Positions 7,696 through 17,978 of a stretch of DNA of 31,508 nucleotides are shown in pieces; positions within the stretch are counted from its first letter, which is position 1; each line of letters begins with the position of its first letter. Position numbers and translations under genes: made by a program. The DNA lies in the NCBI GenBank assembly GCA_009469665.1, contig SSTB01000058.1, positions 1 through 31,508 of the forward strand, in the 5' to 3' direction. Origin of the DNA: Azonexaceae bacterium (lineage in GTDB: Bacteria > Pseudomonadota > Gammaproteobacteria > Burkholderiales > Rhodocyclaceae). The notes under the pieces were generated by a model. That model had not been told where the DNA came from. It made no database searches and worked only from the letters and a program-made list of their open reading frames with translations.

Positions 7696-8061
7696 ATGGC
7701 CAAGACCATACTTGCAGTAGATGACTCCGCATCCATCCGTCAGATGGTGTCTTTCACCCTGAAGAGTGCCGGCTACGAGGTGGTCGAGGCCGTCGACGGC
7801 ATGGACGGCCTGGACAAGGCCAAGGCACGCAGCGTCAATCTGGTCCTGACCGACCAGAACATGCCACGCATGGATGGGCTGACGCTCATCAAGAGTCTGC
7901 GCGGCATGCCCCAGTACGCCTCGGTACCCATCCTCATGCTCACCACCGAGTCGTCCGATGCCATGAAGGCCCAGGGCCGTGCGGCGGGAGCCACAGGCTG
8001 GCTGGTCAAGCCTTTCGATCCCCAGAAGCTCATCGAAGTCGTCCGCAAGGTCATCGGCTGA
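7696..8061 (+). CDS. CheY-like single-domain response regulator (first copy)
   Basis: A 121-residue receiver domain with no output domain. The acidic pocket D9-D10, the phosphorylation site D53 (in L-T-D-Q-N-M-P), T83 and K105 (in V-K-P-F) are all present. GAGGGG lies 9 bases before the ATG. It is less like E. coli CheY than the second copy at 22183, which keeps the typical motor-binding W-N-M-P-N-M-D-G and A-E-A-K-K-E-N segments. Lying between a sensorless MCP and the long CheA, it is probably phosphorylated by that CheA. Whether it binds the motor switch or acts as a phosphate sink cannot be told from the sequence. Confidence 0.93.
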   Translation: MAKTILAVDDSASIRQMVSFTLKSAGYEVVEAVDGMDGLDKAKARSVNLVLTDQNMPRMDGLTLIKSLRGMPQYASVPILMLTTESSDAMKAQGRAAGATGWLVKPFDPQKLIEVVRKVIG

Positions 8062-8104
8062 CGCCGGTTCGACCGCACGCCAACCCGCGAGGGAAGGGGG
8101 AATC

Positions 8105-10519
8105 ATGGCCATCGACATGAGCCAGTTCTACCAGGTGTTCTTCGAGGAATCGGCAGAACACCTGGCCACCATGGAATCGCTACTCCTCGGACTCGACGTC
8201 GGCAATCCTGACGCCGAGGAACTGAACGCCATTTTTCGGGCGGCCCACTCGATCAAGGGCAGCGCGGGCACCTTCGGCTTCACCGATCTTTCCCAGACCA
8301 CCCACATCCTGGAAAACCTTCTCGACCGCATCCGCAAGCAGGAACTTGCCCTGCGCGCGGACATGGTCGACGCCTTTCTGGAAGCCGGCGATTTGCTCAA
8401 AGCCATGCTCGCCGCCCACCAAGGGCAGGGGGAGGTCGATCCGCAAGCGGCCGAGGCCCTGCGCGAGCGCCTGCGCCGGCTCTCCTCTGGTGATTCCGGC
8501 GAGGTGCCGGCGGCGCCACCTACTGAAGCGGTCCCCGCCCCAGGTCCTGCCGTCCCGGTGCGGAGCGGCCCTCGGGTCTACGACATCCAGTTCGTTCCCA
8601 CCGCAGCCTCGGCGGCGGGCGATGGCGTGCGCAATTTCATCGAGGATTTGCGGCGCCTGGGGGGGCTTGAAACTCTCGGACAACCGGAGCCCGGAAGCGA
8701 CGGGGTCGGCTTCTGGCAACTGCGGCTGACCACCGAGGCCGCCAGGGAGGCCTTCGAAGAGCAACTCGATTTCATCGCCGATGCAGGCGCCTGGCGTGTC
8801 GACGAAGATGCCTCGCGTAACGCCTCGGGGGAACAGGTTTTTGGCCTCTTTGAAGGATCGCCCGGAACCCCGGCCGAGGCCGAGGGCTATGGGTTCTTCG
8901 ATCCATTTCCCAGTGCGGCGGCCGATGACGCCTCCTATGGGTTCTTTGCGCCCCTGCCCGGAGATGCACCGGCCGTGGTGGCGGAGGCCAAGCCTGAGGC
9001 GGAGGGGGCCTACGGCTTCTTCGCGCCTTTGCCTGCGGCGGCAGCGCCGCAGGCTGCCGAGGAAGGGGACGGCTTTGGCTTCTTCGCGCCCCTGCCAAAC
9101 CCTGCGGCGACGAGCGACCACGCCCCGACCGCAGCCAAATCCGCTTCGGCAGAGGAGGGCGAGGGATATGGCTTTTTTGCTCCGCTCCCGGCGGGGGCAC
9201 CGGCGGCGGCTCCCGCCGCAGCGCCCTCACCGACCCCTTCTACGGCCGCCGCCGCGATCCCCGTTCCCGCCACGACGGCAAGCCGGGAGCCTGCCTCCCG
9301 CCCCAAGCCGGTCTCTGCCGCCCCGGCGGCCGCAGCAGGGGACTCATCCATCCGCGTGAGCGTCGAAAAGGTCGATCAGCTCATCAATCTGGTGGGAGAA
9401 CTGGTCATCACCCAGGCCATGCTGCAACAGTGTGCCCTGCAGTTGCAGGATGCTGCGCCGGAACGCCTGACCTCTGGACTCGCCCAACTGGAGCGCAATA
9501 CGCGGGATTTGCAGGAATCGGTGATGTCCATCCGCATGCTGCCGATCTCCTTCGTGTTCTCGCGCTTTCCACGGGTGGTGCGGGACTTGTCGGGCAAACT
9601 GGGCAAGCAGGTCGAGTTGCGCACCTCGGGTGAAACGACGGAGCTCGACAAGAGCCTCATCGAACGAATTACCGACCCCCTTACCCACCTCATCCGCAAC
9701 AGCCTGGATCACGGTATCGAGTCGCCGGAGAAGCGTGTCGCCGCGGGCAAAAACCCGGCCGGGACGATCACCCTCAAGGCCTATCACCAAGGCGGCAATA
9801 TCGTCATCGAGGTGGGAGACGACGGTGCCGGGCTCAACCGCCAGAGGATTCTCTCAAAGGCGCGGGAAAAGGGTTTGCAGGTCTCCGATCAGATGAGCGA
9901 CGGCGAGGTCTTCAATCTCATCTTTGAAGCTGGATTCTCCACCGCCGAGCAAGTCACTGACGTTTCAGGCCGCGGTGTGGGCATGGACGTCGTGCGGCGT
10001 AACATCCAGGCCATGGGCGGGCGGGTCGATATCGAATCCATGGCCGGCATCGGCACCCGCATGACCGTGCGCCTGCCCCTCACCCTGGCCATTCTCGACG
10101 GCATGTCGGTGGCGGTGGGGGGGCACACCTACATCCTTCCCCTGGCCTCGGTGGTGGAATCCCTGCAACCCAAGGAGGGGGACATCAAGACCCTCTCCAA
10201 CCTCGCCCGGGTGATCCAGGTGCGGGGAGAGTATCTGCCCGTGGTGGTGCTGCGCGAACTCTTCAACCTCGACAAGGCCGTCACGGAGTTTACGCAGGGC
10301 ATCATGGTCATCCTGGAGGCGGATGGCGCCAAGGCGGCGCTCTTCGTCGACGGCCTAGTGGGGCAGCACCAGGTGGTCATCAAGAGCCTGGAAGCCAACT
10401 ACCGCCGGGTGCCCTGCGTTTCGGGAGCGACCATCATGGGCGATGGTCATGTGGCTTTGATCCTCGACGTCTCGGCCCTTGCCGGCCGGGCCAAATCGAA
10501 TTTGCAGAAGGCGGCCTGA
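8105..10519 (+). CDS. cheA: Chemotaxis histidine kinase CheA (long form)
   Basis: An 804-residue kinase that phosphorylates CheY and CheB under receptor control. The domain order is: HPt with the phosphorylated H48 ([10 protein letters not shown]); a P2-like alpha/beta domain at about 155-250; a low-complexity linker with five [12 protein letters not shown] repeats (262-362) and an Ala/Pro tail; a dimerization domain from about 411; an ATPase with the N box ([10 protein letters not shown]), G1 (G-D-D-G-A-G) and G2 ([10 protein letters not shown]); and a CheW-like P5 domain. The frame is open upstream into cheY, but the ATG at 8105 is chosen because the purine-rich site GAAGGGGG lies just before it and the HPt domain starts there. 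E. coli CheA has 654 residues; the extra length is mostly the repeat linker. Confidence 0.96.
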   Translation: MAIDMSQFYQVFFEESAEHLATMESLLLGLDVGNPDAEELNAIFRAAHSIKGSAGTFGFTDLSQTTHILENLLDRIRKQELALRADMVDAFLEAGDLLKAMLAAHQGQGEVDPQAAEALRERLRRLSSGDSGEVPAAPPTEAVPAPGPAVPVRSGPRVYDIQFVPTAASAAGDGVRNFIEDLRRLGGLETLGQPEPGSDGVGFWQLRLTTEAAREAFEEQLDFIADAGAWRVDEDASRNASGEQVFGLFEGSPGTPAEAEGYGFFDPFPSAAADDASYGFFAPLPGDAPAVVAEAKPEAEGAYGFFAPLPAAAAPQAAEEGDGFGFFAPLPNPAATSDHAPTAAKSASAEEGEGYGFFAPLPAGAPAAAPAAAPSPTPSTAAAAIPVPATTASREPASRPKPVSAAPAAAAGDSSIRVSVEKVDQLINLVGELVITQAMLQQCALQLQDAAPERLTSGLAQLERNTRDLQESVMSIRMLPISFVFSRFPRVVRDLSGKLGKQVELRTSGETTELDKSLIERITDPLTHLIRNSLDHGIESPEKRVAAGKNPAGTITLKAYHQGGNIVIEVGDDGAGLNRQRILSKAREKGLQVSDQMSDGEVFNLIFEAGFSTAEQVTDVSGRGVGMDVVRRNIQAMGGRVDIESMAGIGTRMTVRLPLTLAILDGMSVAVGGHTYILPLASVVESLQPKEGDIKTLSNLARVIQVRGEYLPVVVLRELFNLDKAVTEFTQGIMVILEADGAKAALFVDGLVGQHQVVIKSLEANYRRVPCVSGATIMGDGHVALILDVSALAGRAKSNLQKAA
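8888..9190 (+). repeat. Five-copy YGFFAPLP peptide repeat encoded in cheA
   Basis: Copies lie at residues 262-269 (YGFFDPFP), 278-285, 303-310, 324-331 (F in place of the first Y) and 355-362. Spacing is irregular at 16, 25, 21 and 31 residues, with Ala/Glu/Pro-rich spacers. The DNA of the copies differs at synonymous positions (for example TATGGGTTCTTT and TACGGCTTCTTC), so the peptide appears to be kept by selection and not by recent DNA duplication. Confidence 0.9.
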
Positions 10520-10538
10520 AGGCCCCAAGGAGCGAGAC

Positions 10539-11030
10539 ATGGACAACAGTCAAGCCGGCACCGTGGCCGACGAGGATCTCGTCGCCAGCGAATTTCTCAC
10601 TTTCACCCTGGGGGCCGAGGAGTACGCCATCGACATCCTCAAGGTACAGGAAATCCGTGGCTACGAGGCGCCGACCCTGATCGCCAATGCGCCGCCCTTC
10701 ATCAAGGGCGTCATCAACCTGCGAGGCATCATCGTGCCCATCGTTGATCTGCGCATCAAGTTCAATCTGGCCCAGGTCGAGTACACCCCCTTTACCGTGG
10801 TCATCATCCTGAACGTCGCTGGCCGAGTGATCGGCGTGGTGGTCGATAGCGTCTCCGACGTCATTTCGATGACCCCGCAGCAGATTCGGCCCGCCCCCGA
10901 TTTTTCGGCGAGCTTCGATACCAAGTACATCCTGGGGTTGGCGACCATCGAAAACCGCATGCTCATCGTCACCGACATCGCCCAGCTGATGAGCAGCCGG
11001 GATATGGAACTGATGGACGCCGCCGACTGA
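10539..11030 (+). CDS. cheW: CheW coupling protein
   Basis: A 163-residue adaptor that links MCPs to CheA P5 in the chemoreceptor array. The CheW fold is clear: [22 protein letters not shown] near the N-terminus, the [18 protein letters not shown] core, and the V-V-D-S-V-S-D-V segment. Start: ATG 10539 with a perfect AAGGAG 6 bases upstream; the frame runs open further back into cheA. It follows cheA after 19 bases. This is the only stand-alone CheW in the window, although two CheV proteins carry the same domain. Confidence 0.96.
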   Translation: MDNSQAGTVADEDLVASEFLTFTLGAEEYAIDILKVQEIRGYEAPTLIANAPPFIKGVINLRGIIVPIVDLRIKFNLAQVEYTPFTVVIILNVAGRVIGVVVDSVSDVISMTPQQIRPAPDFSASFDTKYILGLATIENRMLIVTDIAQLMSSRDMELMDAAD

Positions 11031-11044
11031 GAGCGTGCGCTGCC

Positions 11045-11067
11045 GGCCGGCCCCGCCGGGGCGGGCC
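11045..11067 (+). other. GC-rich hairpin between cheW and the first large MCP
   Basis: GGCCGGCCCC (11045-11054) pairs with GGGGCGGGCC (11058-11067), with one mismatch and a 3-base loop. Only a weak TTCT follows, so it is not a classical terminator. It could limit read-through or protect the cheAW message, placing the MCPs at a different level (inference). Confidence 0.4.
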
Positions 11068-11087
11068 TTCTGCCGAGGAGAACGACC

Positions 11088-14000
11088 ATGCGCAACAACC
11101 AGCCCGTCACCGACAAGGAAATCCCCCTGGGGGACGATACCCTGATCGTCTCCAGGACCGACCTCAAGGGCCGCATCACCTACGTCAATCGGGATTTCCT
11201 GGAAATCAGCGGATTCTCGGAAAAAGAACTGATCGGCGAACCGCACAATCTAGTTCGCCATCCCGACATGCCGCCGGAGGCTTTCGAGGATCTCTGGAGG
11301 GACCTGAGCGCAGGCCGGCCCTGGGTCGGATATGTCAAGAATCGCTGCAAGAACGGCGATTACTACTGGGTTGAGGCGCACGCCGCCCCGATCTGGGAAA
11401 ACGGTCAGGTTGTCGGCTACATGTCTGTCCGGCGCAAGCCGGCCCGCGACAAGATCGAGGCCGCGGAACAGGTTTACCGGAAGCTGCGCAGCGGGAAGGC
11501 AGCGGGCATACGCATCGAACACGGCTGGGTGGCCGGATCGGGATTGCTGGCTCGCGCCCGTTCCGCATGGCGGGATGCGTCAATCTCGAGCAAGCTGATC
11601 ATCGTCAGTGTCGTCGTCGGCGCCGTGGCACTCGGCATTGGCACGGTAACCTTGGGAGCCAAATTGTCGGATTCGCTGACCGCGGCCGGGGAAGCCGATC
11701 TGGCGAGAGTAGTCGCCCTCGCCAAGGGAACTGTCGACAGCAATCTCGACGCCGCCAAGCGCGAGGTTGACCATTTGAACGGTGCCTTCGAGGGGCTCTT
11801 TCCCGAGGAGATCACCCTGGAGGGGACCGACGATGCCCCGATCCTCCGGCATGGTGCCAAGGAGATACTCAACAATCGCTTCAACGAGGTGGATCGTTTC
11901 ACCCAAAAAACCGGGGCGGTGGCAACCCTCTTCGTTCGCAAGGGTGAGGATTTCGTTCGCGTCACGACGTCGGTAAAAAAGGAAAACGGCGAAAGGGCGG
12001 TTGGCACCGCGCTGGCAAAAGAGCATCCCGCCTATGCGGCCTTGGCGGGGAACAAGGCTTATGTCGGTCCGGCAAAGCTGTTCGGCAAGGACTACTACAC
12101 CAGCTACCGACCGATCGTCGCCAAGGGCGGAAGGGTCGTCGGTGCCACATTCGTGGGGGTGGATGTTTCCAGCGAATTCGAAGCCTTGAAAAAAGCGATC
12201 AAGGCGGTGCGGATAGGAGAAACCGGCTACTTCTACGTCCTCAACGCGACCCCCGGCAAGGATTTCGGCACCCTGCTCGTCCATCCGGCCAAGGAAGGAC
12301 AGAATATCGTCGGCGCCAAGGACGATAGCGGCCGTGAATTTATTCGCGAAATTCTCGAGCGCAAGTCAGGACGCATCGTCTACCCGTGGTTAAACAGCGA
12401 ACTCGGCGAGCGCCAGGCCCGGCTGAAGATCGCCATTTTTGAAAGCGTCGCTGACGGTCAATGGGTGCTTGCGGGGGGCACTTACGTCGACGAGTTCAAC
12501 GGGTTGGCGGCAAGGACGCGCATCCTGGTCACAGGTGTCGGCGCCGTGATGATGCTGGCAATCCTTGCGGCAATCTATTTCCTGGTGCGCCGCCTGATCA
12601 TCATTCCCCTTCGCCAGTCGGCGATTCCAACCTTTCAGGCGCTGTCCAGCGGGGACTACACCACCGCCATTGCCGTCGGAGCAAATGACGAAATCGGGCG
12701 CTTGATGCAGGGCCTGGAAACCATGCAGAACCGCCTCGGCTTTGAGGTCGCGGATGCTCGGAGGACCGGGGATGAAATGTCCCGGGTAAAGATTGGCCTC
12801 GATAACGTGGCCACCAACGTCATGATCGCCGATGCGGGTAACCACATCATTTACATGAACAAGGCCATCCACGAGATGTTCGCGCTGGCCGAAAGTGACA
12901 TTCGCAAGGATCTGCCCCAATTCTCGCGGGCCGACCTGATGGGCGCGAACATCGACATCTTCCACAAGAATCCCGCCCACCAGCGCGGCCTGCTGGCTTC
13001 GCTTTCGGGTACCCATCGGGCGTCCATCAAGGTCGGCGGGCGCACCTTTGCCCTCACCGTTACCCCGGTGATCAACGACCGCGGCCAGCGGCTGGGGTCG
13101 GCGGTCGAGTGGGTGGACCGCACCGCTGAAGTCGCAGTGGAGGAGGAAGTGGCGGGCATCGTCTCGGGAGCCGCCAACGGCGATTTCAGCCGGCGCATCG
13201 CGGCGACCGGCAAGACCGGCTTTTTCCTGACCCTGGCCAACGATCTCAATCGCCTGCTGGAAACCAGCCAGCGCGGCCTCGACGACGTGGTCAAGGTGCT
13301 CGGCGCCATGGCCGAGGGCGACCTCACCCAGACGATCGCCGCCGAGTATTCGGGCACCTTCGGGCAGTTGAAGGACGATGCCAACCAGACGGTCAGCCGG
13401 CTGCAGGACATCGTGGGCCAGATCAAGGGGGCGACGGAGGCGATCAACACGGCGGCGAAGGAGATTGCCTCGGGCAATCAGGATTTGTCGAGCCGGACGG
13501 AGGAACAGGCATCGAGTCTGGAAGAGACGGCGTCGAGCATGGAGCAACTGACCAGCACGGTGAAGCAGAACGCGGACAATGCGCGGCAGGCGAACGAACT
13601 GGCGGGGACGGCGCAGGAAGTGGCGGTGCGGGGCGGGGAAGTGGTGGGCCAGGTGGTGCAGACCATGAGCTCGATCCACCAGGCGAGCGCCAAGATCGCG
13701 GACATTATCGGAGTGATCGACGGGATCGCCTTCCAGACCAACATCCTGGCACTCAACGCGGCGGTGGAAGCGGCGCGGGCGGGAGAACAGGGCCGCGGTT
13801 TCGCGGTGGTGGCGACGGAAGTGCGCAACCTGGCGCAGCGCAGCGCGGCGGCGGCGAAGGAGATCAAGGGACTGATCTCGGACTCGGTGGAGCGGGTGGA
13901 AGCGGGCAACAAGCAGGTCGAACAGGCGGGGCGGACGATGGAGGAGGTGGTGGACGCCATCCGTCGGGTGGCGAAGATCATGGCGGACATTTCGTCGGCG

Positions 14001-14297
14001 AGCCGGGAACAGAGTTCGGGGATCGAGCAGGTCAGTCTGGCGGTGAGCCAGATGGACGAAGTGACGCAGCAGAACGCGGCGCTGGTGGAAGAAGCGGCGG
14101 CGGCGGCGGAAAGCCTGGAGGAACAGGCGCACGCCCTGAGCTCCGCGGTGGCGGTCTTCCGCACCGGCAGCGAGGGGACGCCCCGGCGCTTGCGCGGCGC
14201 GGCGCCCGCGCAACTGCCGGCAGGCGACAAAGTCGGTGGACGCAAGAGCGCCAAGGCGCTGCCCACCTCGCTGGACGACGAATGGGAAGAATTCTGA
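11088..14297 (+). CDS. Multi-sensor methyl-accepting chemotaxis protein (Aer-type PAS, Cache, PAS)
   Basis: A 1069-residue receptor, about twice the length of E. coli Tar. The order is: N-terminal cytoplasmic Aer-like PAS (about 13-120) with V-R-H-P-D-M-P and [14 protein letters not shown], the FAD-binding pattern of Aer; membrane helix 168-190; a large periplasmic Cache-type domain (about 200-470); membrane helix 478-503; HAMP; a second cytoplasmic PAS (about 569-685); a second HAMP-like segment; the signalling hairpin (about 770-1030, tip near 900); and a flexible tail ending EWEEF. It may combine redox sensing, a small-molecule ligand and a second internal cue (inference). GAGGAG precedes the ATG. 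Codons in the signalling part are strongly G-ending (gcg, cgg, gtg), unlike the sensor part. Confidence 0.93.
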   Translation: MRNNQPVTDKEIPLGDDTLIVSRTDLKGRITYVNRDFLEISGFSEKELIGEPHNLVRHPDMPPEAFEDLWRDLSAGRPWVGYVKNRCKNGDYYWVEAHAAPIWENGQVVGYMSVRRKPARDKIEAAEQVYRKLRSGKAAGIRIEHGWVAGSGLLARARSAWRDASISSKLIIVSVVVGAVALGIGTVTLGAKLSDSLTAAGEADLARVVALAKGTVDSNLDAAKREVDHLNGAFEGLFPEEITLEGTDDAPILRHGAKEILNNRFNEVDRFTQKTGAVATLFVRKGEDFVRVTTSVKKENGERAVGTALAKEHPAYAALAGNKAYVGPAKLFGKDYYTSYRPIVAKGGRVVGATFVGVDVSSEFEALKKAIKAVRIGETGYFYVLNATPGKDFGTLLVHPAKEGQNIVGAKDDSGREFIREILERKSGRIVYPWLNSELGERQARLKIAIFESVADGQWVLAGGTYVDEFNGLAARTRILVTGVGAVMMLAILAAIYFLVRRLIIIPLRQSAIPTFQALSSGDYTTAIAVGANDEIGRLMQGLETMQNRLGFEVADARRTGDEMSRVKIGLDNVATNVMIADAGNHIIYMNKAIHEMFALAESDIRKDLPQFSRADLMGANIDIFHKNPAHQRGLLASLSGTHRASIKVGGRTFALTVTPVINDRGQRLGSAVEWVDRTAEVAVEEEVAGIVSGAANGDFSRRIAATGKTGFFLTLANDLNRLLETSQRGLDDVVKVLGAMAEGDLTQTIAAEYSGTFGQLKDDANQTVSRLQDIVGQIKGATEAINTAAKEIASGNQDLSSRTEEQASSLEETASSMEQLTSTVKQNADNARQANELAGTAQEVAVRGGEVVGQVVQTMSSIHQASAKIADIIGVIDGIAFQTNILALNAAVEAARAGEQGRGFAVVATEVRNLAQRSAAAAKEIKGLISDSVERVEAGNKQVEQAGRTMEEVVDAIRRVAKIMADISSASREQSSGIEQVSLAVSQMDEVTQQNAALVEEAAAAAESLEEQAHALSSAVAVFRTGSEGTPRRLRGAAPAQLPAGDKVGGRKSAKALPTSLDDEWEEF
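13404..13579 (+). repeat. Near-identical DNA block, copy 1 (MCP signalling domain)
   Basis: This 176-base block differs from 16148-16323 at one position only (A13505 versus G16249, a synonymous GAA/GAG change). On both sides the two MCP genes diverge, including at many third-codon positions. This fits recent gene conversion or module transfer. Confidence 0.9.
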
Positions 14298-14332
14298 CCG
14301 CCCGGTCAGGGAATGAATAGGGAGACAGCGTC

Positions 14333-17071
14333 ATGAATGCCCTCACCGGAAAGCTCGCCAACAAATTTTTCGCCCTCGGGCTGCTCGCCGCGGTCGCCGT
14401 TGCGGTCCCCACGGTGACGCTCCTCAAGGGGTTCGACGAGCGCATCACGGTTGCTGAACTGGAGCGATCCGGGGTCGCCGTGCATCGCGAGATGCGCCTG
14501 GTGCTCCAGGACATCCAGCGACATCGGGGATCGACGACTTCGCTGCTGGCCGGCAAGGAGCAGTTCCGGGAGCGGGCGGACAAGGCCCGTGCGGGAGCCG
14601 ATAGCGCGCTGCAGAAGGTCGATGCGGCGCTTGCCGTGCACGGCAAGGATCTGGGAAAGATCGACAGCTGGGACAAATTCCGTTCCGACTGGCAAACCCT
14701 GCGCAGCGGCTACGCCAGCCTCGATCCGCAGACCAACACCAAGAAACATAGCGAGTTGATCGCGTCGCTCCTCGACGCCATGGCGGCGGTCGCCGATCGA
14801 TCCGGGTTGGTTCTCGACCCCGACCTCGACAGTTTCTACGCCATGCTGATGAGCATCATCGAACTGCCTCCCGCCACCGAGCGCATGGGGCAGAGCCGGG
14901 CGCTCGGCTCTCTGGTCCTGACGGAAAAGGTCCTGGGCCAGGAACGCCGCGACCTGCTCATCGGCGCCCTGGCCGAAATGCGCCTGCGCGAGCGGGCGAT
15001 TCTGAACGCCGGTGGCAAGGTCATCGAAGCCAATCCGGAGGCGGCAACCCATCTCAAGCCCCTGTTCGAGGAGGCCCGGAGCGGGATTGCGCTCTTTGTC
15101 ACCAATGTCGAGCAGAACATCCTGCGGGCTGAGGCCCTCAGCTACGACCCGACCCGCTATTTCGACGAGACGACGCGGGCGATCGACACGTCGTTCAAGC
15201 TTTACGACGACGGGACGAATTCCCTCGACACCATGCTCCTGGCAAGGATCGCCGGGATCGGCGCGACGCGGCTGTGGATTCTCGGTGGCGCCCTGGCGCT
15301 TATCGGACTGGCCGGCGCGATCGGCTTTGTCATTCTGCGCCGGGTGAACCGCGGAATCGTGCAAGCCTCCGCGGCCCTTGATCAGATTGCCGGCGGACGC
15401 CTGGACGTTCCGCTGCGTGCCGAGAGCCGCGACGAAGTCGGGCATCTGATCGGGCGCCTCGACGAAATGCAGAAGCAACTGCGGGATCGCCTCGAAACCG
15501 ATGCGCGGGCCAACAACGAGAACCTGCGCATCAAGGTCGCCCTCGACGTCACCTCGAACAACGTCATGGTTGCCGATCCGGACGGCAAGATCATCTATTG
15601 CAACACCGCGGTGATCGAAATGATGCGCCAGGCAGAAGCCGACGTGCGGCGCGACCTGCCCAATTTCCGCGCCGACGGCATCCTGGGGTCGAACATCGAC
15701 AGCTACCACAAGAATCCGGCTCATCAGCGCAACATGCTTGCCGGTCTGCGGGAGAGCTACCGGACCGAGTTGGTCATCGGTGGCCGCCATTTCGCCTTGG
15801 TTGCCGCGCCGATTGCCAATGCCCGCGGTGAGCGCCTGGGGACTGTCGTCGAATGGCGCGACCGCACCGCCGAAGTCAAGCTCGAAAGCGAGGTCTCCGG
15901 AATCATCGAGGCCGCGGTGGCGGGCGATTTCAGCCAGCGTCTGGATGCCGGCAAGATGGCCGGCTTCTTCCGCAAATTGTCCACCGGCATCAACGACCTC
16001 CTCGACGCCAACAATCGCGCCCTGGGTGACGTGGCGGCCATGTTGAACCGCCTGTCCGAGGGGGACCTGAGCCAGCGGATCGAGACCGACTATCGCGGAA
16101 TGCTCGGCCAGTTGAAGAACGACGCCAACGCGACGGTGGACAACCTCCAGGACATCGTGGGCCAGATCAAGGGGGCGACGGAGGCGATCAACACGGCGGC
16201 GAAGGAGATTGCCTCGGGCAATCAGGATTTGTCGAGCCGGACGGAGGAGCAGGCATCGAGTCTGGAAGAGACGGCGTCGAGCATGGAGCAACTGACCAGC
16301 ACGGTGAAGCAGAACGCGGACAACGCGCGGCAAGCCAACGAACTGGCCGGATCCGCGCAGGAAGTGGCGGTGCGGGGCGGGGCGGTGGTGGGACAAGTGG
16401 TCCAGACCATGAGCGCCATCCACCAATCGAGCGCCAAGATTGCGGACATCATCGGGGTGATCGACGGCATAGCCTTCCAGACCAATATTCTGGCCCTGAA
16501 CGCGGCAGTGGAAGCTGCACGGGCAGGGGAGCAGGGCCGGGGTTTTGCCGTGGTGGCGACGGAAGTGAGAAACCTGGCCCAGCGGAGCGCCGGGGCGGCG
16601 AAGGAGATCAAGGGCTTGATCTCGGATTCCGTGGAAAGGGTGGAAGCCGGCAACAAGCAGGTGGAGCAGGCGGGCCGGACCATGGAAGAAGTGGTGGGAG
16701 CCATCGAGCGGGTGGCGAAGATCATGGCGGATATTTCCTCGGCCAGCCGGGAACAGAGTTCGGGCATCGAGCAGGTCAGTCTGGCGGTGAGCCAGATGGA
16801 CGAAGTGACGCAGCAGAACGCGGCCTTGGTGGAAGAAGCCGCTGCGGCGGCCGAAAGCCTGGAGGAGCAGGCCCATGCGCTCGCTTCCGCCGTGGCCGTC
16901 TTCCGTACGGGTAGCGAGTCTGTGCCGCAGCAGAGCAGGCGTCTGACACCCGAGCGCGCTCCCCAGACCCGTCCCAGACCCGCCCTGCAACACAGCGAAG
17001 CGGTCCGGGTTCCGAAACCCGCTGCGAAGCTGCCGGTCTCTGGACCGGACGACGAATGGGAAGAGTTCTGA
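14333..17071 (+). CDS. Methyl-accepting chemotaxis protein with helical periplasmic sensor and PAS
   Basis: A 912-residue receptor. Membrane helix 1 is at about 10-32. An all-helical periplasmic region of about 270 residues follows, starting with [17 protein letters not shown]. This resembles nitrate/nitrite-sensing (NIT-like) or four-helix sensors, but I cannot assign a ligand. Then come membrane helix 2 (about 313-335), HAMP, a PAS domain (about 400-515) closely similar to the second PAS of the preceding MCP (shared H-K-N-P-A-H-Q-R), a second HAMP-like segment, the signalling hairpin, and a tail ending EWEEF. The upstream MCP is clearly a paralogue from the PAS domain onward with an exchanged sensor. 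cheR begins 2 bases after the stop, and its ribosome site lies in the EWEEF codons. Confidence 0.93.
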   Translation: MNALTGKLANKFFALGLLAAVAVAVPTVTLLKGFDERITVAELERSGVAVHREMRLVLQDIQRHRGSTTSLLAGKEQFRERADKARAGADSALQKVDAALAVHGKDLGKIDSWDKFRSDWQTLRSGYASLDPQTNTKKHSELIASLLDAMAAVADRSGLVLDPDLDSFYAMLMSIIELPPATERMGQSRALGSLVLTEKVLGQERRDLLIGALAEMRLRERAILNAGGKVIEANPEAATHLKPLFEEARSGIALFVTNVEQNILRAEALSYDPTRYFDETTRAIDTSFKLYDDGTNSLDTMLLARIAGIGATRLWILGGALALIGLAGAIGFVILRRVNRGIVQASAALDQIAGGRLDVPLRAESRDEVGHLIGRLDEMQKQLRDRLETDARANNENLRIKVALDVTSNNVMVADPDGKIIYCNTAVIEMMRQAEADVRRDLPNFRADGILGSNIDSYHKNPAHQRNMLAGLRESYRTELVIGGRHFALVAAPIANARGERLGTVVEWRDRTAEVKLESEVSGIIEAAVAGDFSQRLDAGKMAGFFRKLSTGINDLLDANNRALGDVAAMLNRLSEGDLSQRIETDYRGMLGQLKNDANATVDNLQDIVGQIKGATEAINTAAKEIASGNQDLSSRTEEQASSLEETASSMEQLTSTVKQNADNARQANELAGSAQEVAVRGGAVVGQVVQTMSAIHQSSAKIADIIGVIDGIAFQTNILALNAAVEAARAGEQGRGFAVVATEVRNLAQRSAGAAKEIKGLISDSVERVEAGNKQVEQAGRTMEEVVGAIERVAKIMADISSASREQSSGIEQVSLAVSQMDEVTQQNAALVEEAAAAAESLEEQAHALASAVAVFRTGSESVPQQSRRLTPERAPQTRPRPALQHSEAVRVPKPAAKLPVSGPDDEWEEF
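16148..16323 (+). repeat. Near-identical DNA block, copy 2 (MCP signalling domain)
   Basis: Partner of 13404-13579, offset 2744 bases, one mismatch in 176. Downstream, synonymous changes appear quickly (AAT/AAC at 16324, then CAG/CAA and GCG/GCC), which marks the right edge of the conserved tract. Confidence 0.9.
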
Positions 17072-17073
17072 CC

Positions 17074-17970
17074 ATGTCCCTTGGTGATAGCCGCCCCGGA
17101 AATCCCTCTCCCTTGCGGCAGCCCCCGCTGCGCGAGGGGGGGGCACGGGAATTCAGTTTTTCCTCGACCGATTTCGAGCGGGTCCGGAAGCTGATCTATG
17201 CCCACGCCGGCATCTCGCTCTCTCCCGTCAAGCAGGACATGGTGTATTCCCGGCTGGCGCGGCGGCTGCGGGCTACGGGCAAGAACAGCTTTGCCGAGTA
17301 CCTAGACGCCCTGGAAAAGAACGGCGGCGACGAGTGGGAGCGTTTCGTCAATTCGCTGACGACCAACCTGACCTCTTTTTTCCGCGAGCCGCACCATTTC
17401 CCCATCTTCGCCGATCACCTCAAGCGGCTGGGGACGCGGCGGCCTATCCGGGTCTGGTGTTCCGCCTCGTCCACCGGGGAAGAGCCCTACTCCATCGCCA
17501 TCACCGTTCTGGAGACCTTCGGCAGCGACGTGACCCATGTCTCGATATTCGCTTCCGATCTGGATACCAATGTTCTCGCCGCGGCCCAGAAAGGGGTCTA
17601 TCCCATCGAGCGGGTCGAAAAACTGGAACCGGAGCGCCTGCGCCGTTTCTTCCTCAAGGGGACGGGGGCCCAGGAGGGCATGGTCGCCGTGCGGCCTGAA
17701 TTGAAGCGCCTGATCCAGTTTCAACGCATCAACCTGCTGGAGCCCAATTGGCCGGTGCGGGGGCCTCTGGATGTCATCTTCTGCCGCAACGTGATGATTT
17801 ACTTCGACAAACCGACTCAGTACAAAATCCTGTCCCGCTTCGAACCCATGATGGAAAACGATGGCCTCATGTTCGCCGGGCATTCCGAGAGCTTCCTCCA
17901 CGCGGCGGACCTGTTCCGCTCCCTGGGCAAGACCGTCTACGCGCCGACCCGCAGCCAGCGCGGGCGCTGA
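17074..17970 (+). CDS. cheR: Chemoreceptor glutamate methyltransferase CheR
   Basis: S-adenosylmethionine-dependent enzyme that methylates receptor glutamates during adaptation. The 298 residues show an N-terminal helical domain, the SAM-binding segment C-S-A-S-S-T-G-E-E-P-Y-S-I-A (about 128-142), and F-C-R-N-V-M-I-Y-F-D. The beta-subdomain has G-T-G-x-x-E-G, the insertion seen in E. coli CheR and linked with docking to a receptor C-terminal pentapeptide; both large MCPs here end EWEEF. The start is set at ATG 17074, with GGGAAGAG 8 bases upstream; an ATG at 17056 would overlap the MCP and has no better site. cheD starts 8 bases downstream. Confidence 0.96.
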   Translation: MSLGDSRPGNPSPLRQPPLREGGAREFSFSSTDFERVRKLIYAHAGISLSPVKQDMVYSRLARRLRATGKNSFAEYLDALEKNGGDEWERFVNSLTTNLTSFFREPHHFPIFADHLKRLGTRRPIRVWCSASSTGEEPYSIAITVLETFGSDVTHVSIFASDLDTNVLAAAQKGVYPIERVEKLEPERLRRFFLKGTGAQEGMVAVRPELKRLIQFQRINLLEPNWPVRGPLDVIFCRNVMIYFDKPTQYKILSRFEPMMENDGLMFAGHSESFLHAADLFRSLGKTVYAPTRSQRGR

Positions 17971-17978
17971 GGATCGCC

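Noticed and set aside
7979..8104. 42-codon upstream extension of the long cheA frame
   Set aside because: It overlaps the end of cheY. The HPt domain begins at 8105, where a purine-rich ribosome site is found.
14294..14309. CTGACC-GCCC-GGTCAG hairpin over the stop codon of the first large MCP
   Set aside because: Only 6 bp with no T tract; could be chance in GC-rich DNA, so not listed as a terminator.
17056..17073. Earlier ATG for cheR inside the MCP end
   Set aside because: The later ATG at 17074 has a well-spaced GGGAAGAG site and avoids overlap with the conserved EWEEF codons.
14306..17146. 946-codon open frame on the minus strand, antisense to the second large MCP (similar long frames at 12390-14213 and 25705-28248)
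   Set aside because: High-GC coding DNA leaves long antisense frames. The translations are low-complexity, rich in His, Arg and Gln, resemble no protein, and oppose well-recognised genes.
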